Assembly (NCBI GenBank): GCA_037893245.1
Contig: JBAIAA010000533.1
Coordinates: 372,001-436,000 of the forward strand
Direction: 5' to 3'
Length of the DNA: 64,000 nucleotides
Source of the DNA: Crossaster papposus
Taxonomy: Eukaryota; Echinodermata; Asteroidea; Velatida; Solasteridae
Shown here: positions 35,501-50,500 of the stretch, piece by piece
Layout of the letters: every line of letters begins with the position of its first letter
Position numbering within the stretch: the first letter of the stretch is position 1
Translations under genes and position numbers: made by a program
Notes under the pieces: model-generated
Told to the model about the DNA's origin: nothing
The model's input: only the letters and a program-made list of their open reading frames with translations
The model's database searches: none

Positions 35501-38500
35501 GTTGGTAAGACCCAAGTTGGTGTGCCAAATGATTCGCCATTTTGTGTTGTAATATTGATGTCTTCGGGGACACTTAAAAATATAGGCTTTTCATCATCTG
35601 CAGAGAAAAAGAAATTGAGTATTAACTTCGCGTTACCTGTACGTGTTTTTCGAAAGGACCTTTTAAAGCATAATCTTGAGTTTTTAGAATGCTTAATATA
35701 CTTCTCATGTGGTATAGAGCTTACCAATAACAGTGACATTGAATTCCACTGTAGCACTGTTGCCTGCTTCGTCGGAAACGGTACAAGTCACTGTCGTGGT
35801 TCCAATATCAAAATTGTCGCCTGGTTGGTGAGAACACATCAAAGTAAAGTTGCCACTGTTGTCGCTTACTGTTGGTAAGACCCAAGTTGGTGTGCCAAAT
35901 GATTCCCCATTTTGTGTTGTAATATTGATGTCTTCAGGGACACTTACAAATATAGGCTTATCGTCATCTGCAAAGAAAAAGAAATTGAGTATTTTACTTC
36001 ATCTGACATGTTTGTCAAAAGGACCCTTTTAAAACATAATCTTGAGTGTTTACAATGCCTAATATGGTACTTCTCATGTGGTATAGAAGCTTACCAATAA
36101 CAGTGACATTAAATTTCACTGTAGCACTGTTGCCAGCTTCGTCGAAAACGGTACAAGTCACTGCCGTGATTCCAATATCAAAATTGTCGCCTGGTTGGTG
36201 TGAACACATCAAAGTAAAGTTGCCACTGTTGTCGCTTACTGTTGGTAAGACCCAAGTTGGTGTGCCAAATGATTCGCCATTTTGTGTTGTAATATTGATG
36301 TCTTCAGGGACACTTACAAATATAGGCTTATCGTCATCTGCAGAGAAAAAGAAATTGAGTATTAACTTCCTGTTAAGTGGTTTTTTTTAAAGGACCTTTG
36401 AAAACATAATCTTGAGTTTTTAGAATGCTTAATATACTTCTCATGTGGTATAGAGCTTACCAATAACAGTGACATTAAATTTCACTGTAGCACTGTTGCC
36501 AGCTTCGTCGAAAACGGTACAAGTCACTGTCGTGGTTCCAATATCAAAATTGTCGCCTGGTTGGTGAGAACACATCAAAGTAAAGTTGCCACTGTTGTCG
36601 CTTACTGTTGGTAAGACCCAAGTTGGTGTGCCAAATGATTCGCCATTTTGTGTTGTAATATTGATGTCTTCAGGGACACTTACAAATATAGGCTTATCGT
36701 CATCTGCAGAGAAAAAGAAATTGAGTATTAACTTCCTGTTAAGTGTTTTTTTTTAAAGGACCTTTGAAAACATAATCTTGAGTTTTTAGAATGCTTAATA
36801 TACTTCTCATGTGGTATAGAGCTTACCAATAACAGTGACATTAAATTTCACTGTAGCACTGTTGCCAGCTTCGTCGAAAACGGTACAAGTCACTGTCGTG
36901 GTTCCAATATCAAAATTGTCGCCTGGTTGGTGAGAACACATCAAAGTAAAGTTGCCACTGTTGTCGCTTACTGTTGGTAAGACCCAAGTTGGTGTGCCAA
37001 ATGATTCGCCATTTTGTGTTGTAATATTGATGTCTTCGGGGACACTTAAAAATATAGGCTTTTCATCATCTGCAGAGAAAAAGAAATTGAGTATTAACTT
37101 CGCGTTACCTGTACGTGTTTTTTCGAAAGGACCTTTTAAAGCATAATCTTGAGTTTTTAGAATGCTTAATATACTTCTCATGTGGTATAGAGCTTACCAA
37201 TAACAGTGACATTGAATTCCACTGTAGCACTGTTGCCTGCTTCGTCGGAAACGGTACAAGTCACTGTCGTGGTTCCAATATCAAAATTGTCGCCTGGTTG
37301 GTGTGAACACATCAAAGTAAAGTTGCCACTGTTGTCGCTTACTGTTGGTAAGACCCAAGTTGGTGTGCCAAATGATTCGCTATTTTGTGTTGTAATATTG
37401 ATGTCTTCAGGGACACTTACAAATATAGGCTTATCGTCATCTGCAAAGAAAAAGAAATTGAGTATTTTACTTCATCTGACATGTTTGTCAAAAGGACCCT
37501 TTTAAAACATAATCTTGAGTGTTTACAATGCCTAATATGGTACTTCTCATGTGGTATAGAAGCTTACCAATAACAGTGACATTAAATTTCACTGTAGCAC
37601 TGTTGCCAGCTTCGTCGAAAACGGTACAAGTCACTGCCGTGGTTCCAATATCAAAATTGTCGCCTGGTTGGTGAGAACACATCAAAGTAAAGTTGCCACT
37701 GTTGTCGCTTACTGTTGGTAAGACCCAAGTTGGTGTGCCAAATGATTCGCCATTTTGTGTTGTAATATTGACGTCTTCAGGGACACTTACAAATATAGGC
37801 TTATCGTCATCTGCAGAGAAAAAGAAAATGAGTATTAACTTCCTGTTAAATGTTTTTTTTAAAGGACCTTTGAAAACATAATCTTGAGTTTTTAGAATGC
37901 TTAATATACTTCTCATGTGGTATAGAGCTTACCAATAACAGTGACATTGAATTTCACTGTAGCACTGTTGCCAGCTTCGTCGAAAACGGTACAAGTCACT
38001 GTCGTGGTTCCAATATCAAAATTGTCGCCTGGTTGGTGAGAACACATCAAAGTAAAGTTGCCACTGTTGTTGCTTACTGTTGGCAAGACCCAAGTTGGTG
38101 TGCCAAATGATTCACCAATTTCTGTTGTAATATTGATGTCTTCGGGGACACTTAAAAATATAGGTTTTTCATCATCTGCAAAGAAAAAGAAATGACATGT
38201 TTGTCAAAAGGACCCTTTTAAAACATAATCTTGAGTGTTTACAATGCCTAATATGGTACTTCTTATAGTATAGAAGCTTACCAATAACAGTGACATTAAA
38301 TTTCACCACAGCACTGTTGCCAGCTTCGTCGAAAACAGTACAAGTCACTGTCGTGGTTCCAATATCAAAATTGTCGCCCGGTTGGTGAGAGCACATCAAA
38401 GTAAAGTTGCCACTGTTGTCGCTTACTGTTGGCAAGACCCAAGTTGGTGTGCCAAATGATTCGCCATTTTGTGTTGTAACATTAATGTCTTCGGGGACAC

Positions 38501-41500
38501 TTAAAAATATAGGCTTATTGTCATCTGCAGAGAAAAAGAAATTGAGTATTAACTTCCTGTCAAGTGTTTTTTGAAAGGACGTTTGAAAACATAATCTTGA
38601 GTTTTCAGAATGCTTAATATACTTCTCATGTGGTATAGAGCTTACCAATAACAGTGACATTGAATTTCACTGTAGCACTGTTGCCAGCTTCGTCGAAAAC
38701 GGTACAAGTCACTGCTGTGGTTCCAATATCAAAATTGTTGCCTGGTTGGTGTGAACACATCAAAGTAAAGTTGCCACTGTTGTCGCTTACTGTTGGCAAG
38801 ACCCAAGTTGGTGTGCCAAATGATTCACCATTTTGTGTTGCAACATTGATGTCTTCAGGAATACTCACAAATATTGGCTTATCGTCATCTGCAGAAAAAA
38901 AAGAAAATTAAGTATTTTACTTTCTCTGACAACATCCTCTGCACAACATCCTCTGATTTAAAGTGTGTTGAAACTCAGGAAATAAACTTTAATTATGGTA
39001 ATAGTAGTTGTACAATTGTTGAGAGATAGTGTACACATTCATAAATTTGGTTGTTGGTTGATTAAAAAGTGGTAAATTTTATAAAAATGTCCAGCAGTTT
39101 TGTTCTGTCCACAACATATCCAAGTAAATCAGAAACTACACGGTACCTGTAATCAAGGACAAAGAGCCACTACCCGGGTCTTACCGACAATTTGGATGGT
39201 GAACGTGCACATATCATTGTTCGCAGCAGTATCAGATACAGAGCAAGTGACTGTCGTGGTGCCCAACATGTACGTGCCACCTGACACCACCACACCGTCA
39301 GCAGCATCCGTACAACTTATGTCACTTCCAGTTAAGGTGTCCACATTATCCGTAGCTGAAATTGCTGGTGCCCATGTAACAACAGCAGTCGAAAGTCCCG
39401 CGTCTGTGCTCATGTTCATGACCGGGTTAGGACATGTAATGTCAGGGTTTTCGTCATCTGTTGAAGCAGATAAAATGTTAAAAAGTCAATAAACTTGATG
39501 CCAACAACAAATCTGCCTTTTCTGTCCACAACATCTCTAAACAAATCAGAAACTACTCGGTACCTGTAATTGAGGACAAAGAGCCACTACCCGGGTCTTA
39601 CCGACAATTTGGATGGTGAAAGTGCACATATCATTGTTCGCAGCAGTATCAGATACAGAGCAAGTGACTGTCGTGGTGCCCAACATGTACGTGCCACCTG
39701 ACACCACCACACCGTCAGCAGCATCCGTACAACTTATGTCACTTCCAGTTAAGGTGTCCACATTATCCGTAGCTGAAATTGCTGGTGCCCATGTAACAAC
39801 AGCAGTCGAAAGTCCCATGTCTGTGCCCATGTTCATGACCGGGTTAGGACATGTAATGTCAGGGTTTTCGTCATCTGTTGAGGAAGATAAAATGTTAAAA
39901 AGTCAATAAACTTGATGCCAACAACAAATCTGCCTTTTCTGTCCACAACATCTCTAAACAAATCAGAAACTACTCGGTACCTGTAATTGAGGACAAAGAG
40001 CCACTACCCGGGTCTTACCGACAATTTGGATGGTGAACGTGCACATATCATTGTTCGCAGCAGTATCAGATACAGAGCAAGTGACTGTCGTGGTGCCCAA
40101 CATGTACGTGCCACCTGACACCACCACACCGTCAGCAGCATCCGTACAACTTATGTCACTTCCAGTTAAGGTGTCCACATTATCCGTAGCTGAAATTGCT
40201 GGTGCCCATGTAACAACAGCAGTCGAAAGTCCCATGTCTGTGCCCATGTTCATGACCGGGTTAGGACATGTAATGTCAGGGTTTTCGTCATCTGTTGAGG
40301 AAGATAAAATGTTAAAAAGTCAATAAATTTGATGCCAACAACAAATCTGCCTTTTCTGTCCACAACATCTCTAAACAAATCAGAAACTACTCGGTACCTG
40401 TAATTGAGGACAAAGAGCCACTACCCGGGTCTTACCGACAATTTGGATGGTGAACGTGCACATATCATTGTTCGCAGCAGTATCAGATACAGAGCAAGTG
40501 ACTGTCGTGGTGCCCAACATGTACGTGCCACCTGACACCACCACACCGTCAGCAGCATCCGTACAACTTATGTCACTTCCAGTTAAGGTGTCCACATTAT
40601 CCGTAGCTGAAATTGCTGGTGCCCATGTAACAACAGCAGTCGAAAGTCCCATGTCTGTGCCCATGTTCATGACCGGGTTAGGACATGTAATGTCAGGGTT
40701 TTCGTCATCTGTTGAGGAAGATAAAATGTTAAAAAGTCAATAAACTTGATGCCAACAACAAATCTTCCTTTTCTGTCCACAACATCTCTAAACAAATCAG
40801 AAACTACTCGGTACCTGTAATTGAGGACAAAGAGCCACTACCCGGGTCTTACCGACAATTTGGATGGTGAACGTGCACATATCATTGTTCGCAGCAGTAT
40901 CAGATACAGAGCAAGTGACTGTCGTGGTGCCCAACATGTAGGTGCCACCTGACACCACCACACCGTCAGCAGCATCCGTACAACTTATGTCACTTCCAGT
41001 TAAGGTGTCCACATTATCCGTAGCTGAAATTGCTGGTGCCCATGTAACAACAGCAGTCGAAAGTCCCATGTCTGTGCCCATGTTCATGACCGGGTTAGGA
41101 CATGTAATGTCAGGGTTTTCGTCATCTGTTGAGGAAGATAAAATGTTAAAAAGTCAATAAACTTGATGCCAACAACAAATCTTCCTTTTCTGTCCACAAC
41201 ATCTCTAAACAAATCAGAAACTACTCGGTACCTGTAATTGAGGACAAAGAGCCACTACCCGGGTCTTACCGACAATTTGGATGGTGAACGTGCACATATC
41301 ATTGTTCGCAGCAGTATCAGATACAGAGCAAGTGACTGTCGTGGTGCCCAACATGTACGTGCCACCTGACACCACCACACCGTCAGCAGCATCCGTACAA
41401 CTTATGTCACTTCCAGTTAAGGTGTCCACATTATCCGTAGCTGAAATTGCTGGTGCCCATGTAACAACAGCAGTCGAAAGTCCCATGTCTGTGCCCATGT

Positions 41501-44500
41501 TCATGACCGGGTTAGGACATGTAATGTCAGGGTTTTCGTCATCTGTTGAGGAAGATAAAATGTTAAAAAGTCAATAAACTTGATGCCAACAACAAATCTG
41601 CCTTTTCTGTCCACAACATCTCTAAACAAATCAGAAACTACTCGGTACCTGTAATTGAGGACAAAGAGCCACTACCCGGGTCTTACCGACAATTTGGATG
41701 GTGAACGTGCACATATCATTGTTCGCAGCAGTATCAGATACAGAGCAAGTGACTGTCGTGGTGCCCAACATGTACGTGCCACCTGACACCACCACACCGT
41801 CAGCAGCATCCGTACAACTTATGTCACTTCCAGTTAAGGTGTCCACATTATCCGTAGCTGAAATTGCTGGTGCCCATGTAACAACAGCAGTCGAAAGTCC
41901 CATGTCTGTGCCCATGTTCATGACCGGGTTAGGACATGTAATGTCAGGGTTTTCGTCATCTGTTGAGGAAGATAAAATGTTAAAAAGTCAATAAACTTGA
42001 TGCCAACAACAAATCTGCCTTTTCTGTCCACAACATCTCTAAACAAATCAGAAACTACTCGGTACCTGTAATTGAGGACAAAGAGCCACTACCCGGGTCT
42101 TACCGACAATTTGGATGGTGAACGTGCACATATCATTGTTCGCAGCAGTATCAGATACAGAGCAAGTGACTGTCGTGGTGCCCAACATGTAGGTGCCACC
42201 TGACACCACCACACCGTCAGCAGCATCCGTACAACTTATGTCACTTCCAGTTAAGGTGTCCACATTATCCGTAGCTGAAATTGCTGGTGCCCATGTAACA
42301 ACAGCAGTCGAAAGTCCCATGTCTGTGCCCATGTTCATGACCGGGTTAGGACATGTAATGTCAGGGTTTTCGTCATCTGTTGAGGAAGATAAAATGTTAA
42401 AAAGTCAATAAACTTGATGCCAACAACAAATCTGCCTTTTCTGTCCACAACATCTCTAAACAAATCAGAAACTACTCGGTACCTGTAATTGAGGACAAAG
42501 AGCCACTACCCGGGTCTTACCGACAATTTGGATGGTGAACGTGCACATATCATTGTTCGCAGCAGTATCAGATACAGAGCAAGTGACTGTCGTGGTGCCC
42601 AACATGTACGTGCCACCTGACACCACCACACCGTCAGCAGCATCCGTACAACTTATGTCACTTCCAGTTAAGGTGTCCACATTATCCGTAGCTGAAATTG
42701 CTGGTGCCCATGTAACAACAGCAGTCGAAAGTCCCATGTCTGTGCCCATGTTCATGACCGGGTTAGGACATGTAATGTCAGGGTTTTCGTCATCTGTTGA
42801 GGAAGATAAAATGTTAAAAAGTCAATAAACTTGATGCCAACAACAAATCTTCCTTTTCTGTCCACAACATCTCTAAACAAATCAGAAACTACTCGGTACC
42901 TGTAATTGAGGACAAAGAGCCACTACCCGGGTCTTACCGACAATTTGGATGGTGAACGTGCACATATCATTGTTCGCAGCAGTATCAGATACAGAGCAAG
43001 TGACTGTCGTGGTGCCCAACATGTACGTGCCACCTGACACCACCACACCGTCAGCAGCATCCGTACAACTTATGTCACTTCCAGTTAAGGTGTCCACATT
43101 ATCCGTAGCTGAAATTGCTGGTGCCCATGTAACAACAGCAGTCGAAAGTCCCATGTCTGTGCCCATGTTCATGACCGGGTTAGGACATGTAATGTCAGGG
43201 TTTTCGTCATCTGTTGAGGAAGATAAAATGTTAAAAAGTCAATAAACTTGATGCCAACAACAAATCTGCCTTTTCTGTCCACAACATCTCTAAATAAATC
43301 AGAAACTACTCGGTACCTGTAATTGAGGACAAAGAGCCACTACTCGGGTCTTACCGACAATTTGGATGGTGAACGTGCACATATCATTGTTCGCAGCAGT
43401 ATCAGATACAGAGCAAGTGACTGTCGTGGTGCCCAACATGTACGTGCCACCTGACACCACCACACCGTCAGCAGCATCCGTACAACTTATGTCACTTCCA
43501 GTTAAGGTGTCCACATTATCCGTAGCTGAAATTGCTGGTGCCCATGTAACAACAGCAGTCGAAAGTCCCATGTCTGTGCCCATGTTCATGACCGGGTTAG
43601 GACATGTAATGTCAGGGTTTTCGTCATCTGTTGAGGAAGATAAAATGTTAAAAAGTCAATAAACTTGATGCCAACAACAAATCTTCCTTTTCTGTCCACA
43701 ACATCTCTAAACAAATCAGAAACTACTCGGTACCTGTAATTGAGGACAAAGAGCCACTACCCGGGTCTTACCGACAATTTGGATGGTGAACGTGCACATA
43801 TCATTGTTCGCAGCAGTATCAGATACAGAGCAAGTGACTGTCGTGGTGCCCAACATGTAGGTGCCACCTGACACCACCACACCGTCAGCAGCATCCGTAC
43901 AACTTATGTCACTTCCAGTTAAGGTGTCCACATTATCCGTAGCTGAAATTGCTGGTGCCCATGTAACAACAGCAGTCGAAAGTCCCATGTCTGTGCCCAT
44001 GTTCATGACCGGGTTAGGACATGTAATGTCAGGGTTTTCGTCATCTGTTGAGGAAGATAAAATGTTAAAAAGTCAATAAACTTGATGCCAACAACAAATC
44101 TTCCTTTTCTGTCCACAACATCTCTAAACAAATCAGAAACTACTCGGTACCTGTAATTGAGGACAAAGAGCCACTACCCGGGTCTTACCGACAATTTGGA
44201 TGGTGAACGTGCACATATCATTGTTCGCAGCAGTATCAGATACAGAGCAAGTGACTGTCGTGGTGCCCAACATGTACGTGCCACCTGACACCACCACACC
44301 GTCAGCAGCATCCGTACAACTTATGTCACTTCCAGTTAAGGTGTCCACATTATCCGTAGCTGAAATTGCTGGTGCCCATGTAACAACAGCAGTCGAAAGT
44401 CCCATGTCTGTGCCCATGTTCATGACCGGGTTAGGACATGTAATGTCAGGGTTTTCGTCATCTGTTGAGGAAGATAAAATGTTAAAAAGTCAATAAACTT

Positions 44501-47500
44501 GATGCCAACAACAAATCTGCCTTTTCTGTCCACAACATCTCTAAACAAATCAGAAACTACTCGGTACCTGTAATTGAGGACAAAGAGCCACTACCCGGGT
44601 CTTACCGACAATTTGGATGGTGAACGTGCACATATCATTGTTCGCAGCAGTATCAGATACAGAGCAAGTGACTGTCGTGGTGCCCAACATGTACGTGCCA
44701 CCTGACACCACCACACCGTCAGCAGCATCCGTACAACTTATGTCACTTCCAGTTAAGGTGTCCACATTATCCGTAGCTGAAATTGCTGGTGCCCATGTAA
44801 CAACAGCAGTCGAAAGTCCCATGTCTGTGCCCATGTTCATGACCGGGTTAGGACATGTAATGTCAGGGTTTTCGTCATCTGTTGAGGAAGATAAAATGTT
44901 AAAAAGTCAATAAACTTGATGCCAACAACAAATCTGCCTTTTCTGTCCACAACATCTCTAAACAAATCAGAAACTACTCGGTACCTGTAATTGAGGACAA
45001 AGAGCCACTACCCGGGTCTTACCGACAATTTGGATGGTGAACGTGCACATATCATTGTTCGCAGCAGTATCAGATACAGAGCAAGTGACTGTCGTGGTGC
45101 CCAACATGTAGGTGCCACCTGACACCACCACACCGTCAGCAGCATCCGTACAACTTATGTCACTTCCAGTTAAGGTGTCCACATTATCCGTAGCTGAAAT
45201 TGCTGGTGCCCATGTAACAACAGCAGTCGAAAGTCCCATGTCTGTGCCCATGTTCATGACCGGGTTAGGACATGTAATGTCAGGGTTTTCGTCATCTGTT
45301 GAGGAAGATAAAATGTTAAAAAGTCAATAAACTTGATGCCAACAACAAATCTGCCTTTTCTGTCCACAACATCTCTAAACAAATCAGAAACTACTCGGTA
45401 CCTGTAATTGAGGACAAAGAGCCACTACCCGGGTCTTACCGACAATTTGGATGGTGAACGTGCACATATCATTGTTCGCAGCAGTATCAGATACAGAGCA
45501 AGTGACTGTCGTGGTGCCCAACATGTACGTGCCACCTGACACCACCACACCGTCAGCAGCATCCGTACAACTTATGTCACTTCCAGTTAAGGTGTCCACA
45601 TTATCCGTAGCTGAAATTGCTGGTGCCCATGTAACAACAGCAGTCGAAAGTCCCATGTCTGTGCCCATGTTCATGACCGGGTTAGGACATGTAATGTCAG
45701 GGTTTTCGTCATCTGTTGAGGAAGATAAAATGTTAAAAAGTCAATAAACTTGATGCCAACAACAAATCTTCCTTTTCTGTCCACAACATCTCTAAACAAA
45801 TCAGAAACTACTCGGTACCTGTAATTGAGGACAAAGAGCCACTACCCGGGTCTTACCGACAATTTGGATGGTGAACGTGCACATATCATTGTTCGCAGCA
45901 GTATCAGATACAGAGCAAGTGACTGTCGTGGTGCCCAACATGTACGTGCCACCTGACACCACCACACCGTCAGCAGCATCCGTACAACTTATGTCACTTC
46001 CAGTTAAGGTGTCCACATTATCCGTAGCTGAAATTGCTGGTGCCCATGTAACAACAGCAGTCGAAAGTCCCATGTCTGTGCCCATGTTCATGACCGGGTT
46101 AGGACATGTAATGTCAGGGTTTTCGTCATCTGTTGAGGAAGATAAAATGTTAAAAAGTCAATAAACTTGATGCCAACAACAAATCTTCCTTTTCTGTCCA
46201 CAACATCTCTAAACAAATCAGAAACTACTCGGTACCTGTAATTGAGGACAAAGAGCCACTACCCGGGTCTTACCGACAATTTGGATGGTGAACGTGCACA
46301 TATCATTGTTCGCAGCAGTATCAGATACAGAGCAAGTGACTGTCGTGGTGCCCAACATGTACGTGCCACCTGACACCACCACACCGTCAGCAGCATCCGT
46401 ACAACTTATGTCACTTCCAGTTAAGGTGTCCACATTATCCGTAGCTGAAATTGCTGGTGCCCATGTAACAACAGCAGTCGAAAGTCCCATGTCTGTGCCC
46501 ATGTTCATGACCGGGTTAGGACATGTAATGTCAGGGTTTTCGTCATCTGTTGAAGCAGATAAAATGTTAAAAAGTCAATAAACTTGATGCCAACAACAAA
46601 TCTGCCTTTTCTGTCCACAACATCTCTAAATAAATCAGAAACTACTCGGTACCTGTAATTGAGGACAAAGAGCCACTACCCGGGTCTTACCGACAATTTG
46701 GATGGTGAACGTGCACATATCATTGTTCGCAGCAGTATCAGATACAGAGCAAGTGACTGTCGTGGTGCCCAACATGTAGGTGCCACCTGACACCACCACA
46801 CCGTCAGCAGCATCCGTACAACTTATGTCACTTCCAGTTAAGGTGTCCACATTATCCGTAGCTGAAATTGCTGGTGCCCATGTAACAACAGCAGTCGAAA
46901 GTCCCATGTCTGTGCCCATGTTCATGACCGGGTTAGGACATGTAATGTCAGGGTTTTCGTCATCTGTTGAAGCAGATAAAATGTTAAAAAGTCAATAAAC
47001 TTGATGCCAACAACAAATCTGCCTTTTCTGTCCACAACATCTCTAAATAAATCAGAAACTACTCGGTACCTGTAATTGAGGACAAAGAGCCACTACCCGG
47101 GTCTTACCGACAATTTGGATGGTGAACGTGCACATATCATTGTTCGCAGCAGTATCAGATACAGAGCAAGTGACTGTCGTGGTGCCCAACATGTACGTGC
47201 CACCTGACACCACCACACCGTCAGCAGCATCCGTACAACTTATGTCACTTCCAGTTAAGGTGTCCACATTATCTGTAGCTGAAATTGCTGGTGCCCATGT
47301 AACAACAGCAGTCGAAAGTCCCATGTCTGTGCCCATGTTCATGACCGGGTTAGGACATGTAATGTCAGGGTTTTCGTCATCTGTTGAGGAAGATAAAATG
47401 TTAAAAAGTCAATAAACTTGATGCCAACAACAAATCTGCCTTTTCTGTCCACAACATCTCTAAACAAATCAGAAACTACTCGGTACCTGTAATTGAGGAC

Positions 47501-50500
47501 AAAAAGCCACTACTCGGGTCTTACCGACAATTTGGATGGTGAACGTGCACATATCATTGTTCGCAGCAGTATCAGATACAGAGCAAGTGACTGTCGTGGT
47601 GCCCAACATGTACGTGCCACCTGACACCACCACACCGTCAGCAGCATCCGTACAACTTATGTCACTTCCAGTTAAGGTGTCCACATTATCCGTAGCTGAA
47701 ATTGCTGGTGCCCATGTAACAACAGCAGTCGAAAGTCCCGCGTCTGTGCCCATGTTCATGACGGGGTTAGGACATGTAATGTCAGGGTTTTCGTCATCTG
47801 TTGAGGCAGATAAAATGTTAAAAAGTCAATAAACTTGATGCCAACAACAAATCTGCCTTTTCTGTCCACAACATCTCTAAATAAATCAGAAACTACTCGG
47901 TACCTGTAATTGAGGACAAAGAGCCACTACTCGGGTCTTACCGACAATTTGGATGGTGAACGTGCACATATCATTGTTCGCAGCAGTATCAGATACAGAG
48001 CAAGTGACTGTCGTGGTGCCCAACATGTACGTGCCACCTGACACCACCACACCGTCAGCAGCATCCGTACAACTTATGTCACTTCCAGTTAACGTGTCCA
48101 CATTATCCGTAGCTGAAATTGCTGGTGCCCATGTAACAACAGCAGTCGAAAGTCCCATGTCTGTGCCCATGTTCATGACCGGGTTAGGACATGTAATGTC
48201 AGGGTTTTCGTCATCTGTTGAGGAAGATAAAATGTTAAAAAGTCAATAAACTTGATGCCAACAACAAATCTGCCTTTTCTGTCCACAACATCTCTAAACA
48301 AATCAGAAACTACTCGGTACCTGTAATTGAGGACAAAGAGCCACTCCCCGGGTCTTACCGACAATTTGGATGGTGAACGTGCACATATCATTGTTCGCAG
48401 CAGTATCAGATACAGAGCAAGTGACTGTCGTGGTGCCCAACATGTACGTGCCACCTGACATCACCACACCGTCAGCAGCATCCGTACAACTTATGTCACT
48501 TCCAGTTAAGGTGTCCACATTATCCGTAGCTGAAATTGCTGGTGCCCATGTAACAACAGCAGTCGAAAGTCCCGCGTCTGTGCCCATGTTCATGACCGGG
48601 TTAGGACATGTAATGTCAGGGTTTTCGTCATCTGTTGAGGCAGATAAAATGTTAAAAAGTCAATAAACTTGATGCCAACAACAAATCTGCCTTTTCTGTC
48701 CACAACATCTCTAAATAAATCAGAAACTACTCGGTACCTGTAATTGAGGACAAAGAGCCACTACCCGGGTCTTACCGACAATTTGGATGGTGAACGTGCA
48801 CATATCATTGTTCGCAGCAGTATCAGATACAGAGCAAGTGACTGTCGTGGTGCCCAACATGTACGTGCCTCCTGACACCACCACACCGTCAGCAGCATCC
48901 GTACAACTTATGTCACTTCCAGTTAAGGTGTCCACATTATCCGTAGCTGAAATTGCTGGTGCCCATGTAACAACAGCAGTCGAAAGTCCCATGTCTGTGC
49001 CCATGTTCATGACCGGGTTAGGACATGTAATGTCAGGGTTTTCGTCATCTGTTGAGGCAGATAAAATGTTAAAAAGTCAATAAACTTGATGCCAACAACA
49101 AATCTGCCTTTTCTGTCCACAACATCTCTAAACAAATCAGAAACTACTCGGTACCTGTAATTGAGGACAAAGAGCCACTACTCGGGTCTTACCGACAATT
49201 TGGATGGTGAACGTGCACATATCATTGTTCGCAGCAGTATCAGATACAGAGCAAGTGACTGTCGTGGTGCCCAACATGTACGTGCCACCTGACACCACCA
49301 CACCGTCAGCAGCATCCGTACAACTTATGTCACTTCCAGTTAAGGTGTCCACATTATCCGTAGCTGAAATTGCTGGTGCCCATGTAACAACAGCAGTCGA
49401 AAGTCCCATGTCTGTGCCCATGTTCATGACCGGGTTAGGACATGTAATGTCAGGGTTTTCGTCATCTGTTGAAGCAGATAAAATGTTAAAAAGTCAATAA
49501 ACTTGATGCCAACAGCAAATCTGCCTTTTCTGTCCACAACATCTCTAAATAAATCAGAAACTACTCGGTACCTGTAATTGAGGACAAAGAGCCACTACCC
49601 GGGTCTTACCGACAATTTGGATGGTGAACGTGCACATATCATTGTTCGCAGCAGTATCAGATACAGAGCAAGTGACTGTCGTGGTGCCCAACATGTACGT
49701 GCCACCTGACACCACCACACCGTCAGCAGCATCCGTACAACTTATGTCACTTCCAGTTAAGGTGTTCACATTATCCGTAGCTGAAATTGCTGGTGCCCAT
49801 GTAACAACAGCAGTCGAAAGTCCCATGTCTGTGCCCATGTTCATGACCGGGTTAGGACATGTAATGTCAGGGTTTTCGTCATCTGTTGAGGAAGATAAAA
49901 TGTTAAAAAGTCAATAAACTTGATGCCAACAACAAATCTGCCTTTTCTGTCCACAACATCTCTAAATAAATCAGAAACTACTCGGTACCTGTAATTGAGG
50001 ACAAAGAGCCACTACTCGGGTCTTACCGACAATTTGGATGGTGAACGTGCACATATCATTGTTCGCAGCAGTATCAGATACAGAGCAAGTGACTGTCGTG
50101 GTGCCCAACATGTACGTGCCACCTGACACCACCACACCGTCAGCAGCATCCGTACAACTTATGTCACTTCCAGTTAAGGTGTCCACATTATCCGTAGCTG
50201 AAATTGCTGGTGCCCATGTAACAACAGCAGTCGAAAGTCCCATGTCTGTGCCCATGTTCATGACCGGGTTAGGACATGTAATGTCAGGGTTTTCGTCATC
50301 TGTTGAGGAAGATAAAATGTTAAAAAGTCAATAAACTTGATGCCAACAACAAATCTGCCTTTTCTGTCCACAACATCTCTAAACAAATCAGAAACTACTC
50401 GGTACCTGTAATTGAGGACAAAGAGCCACTACCCGGGTCTTACCGACAATTTGGATGGTGAACGTGCACATATCATTGTTCGCAGCAGTATCAGATACAG

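Noticed and set aside
30553..38888. Plus-strand frames opposite the array B exons
   Set aside because: Same reasoning as for array A: antisense of conserved exons, with the HYR pattern only on the minus strand.
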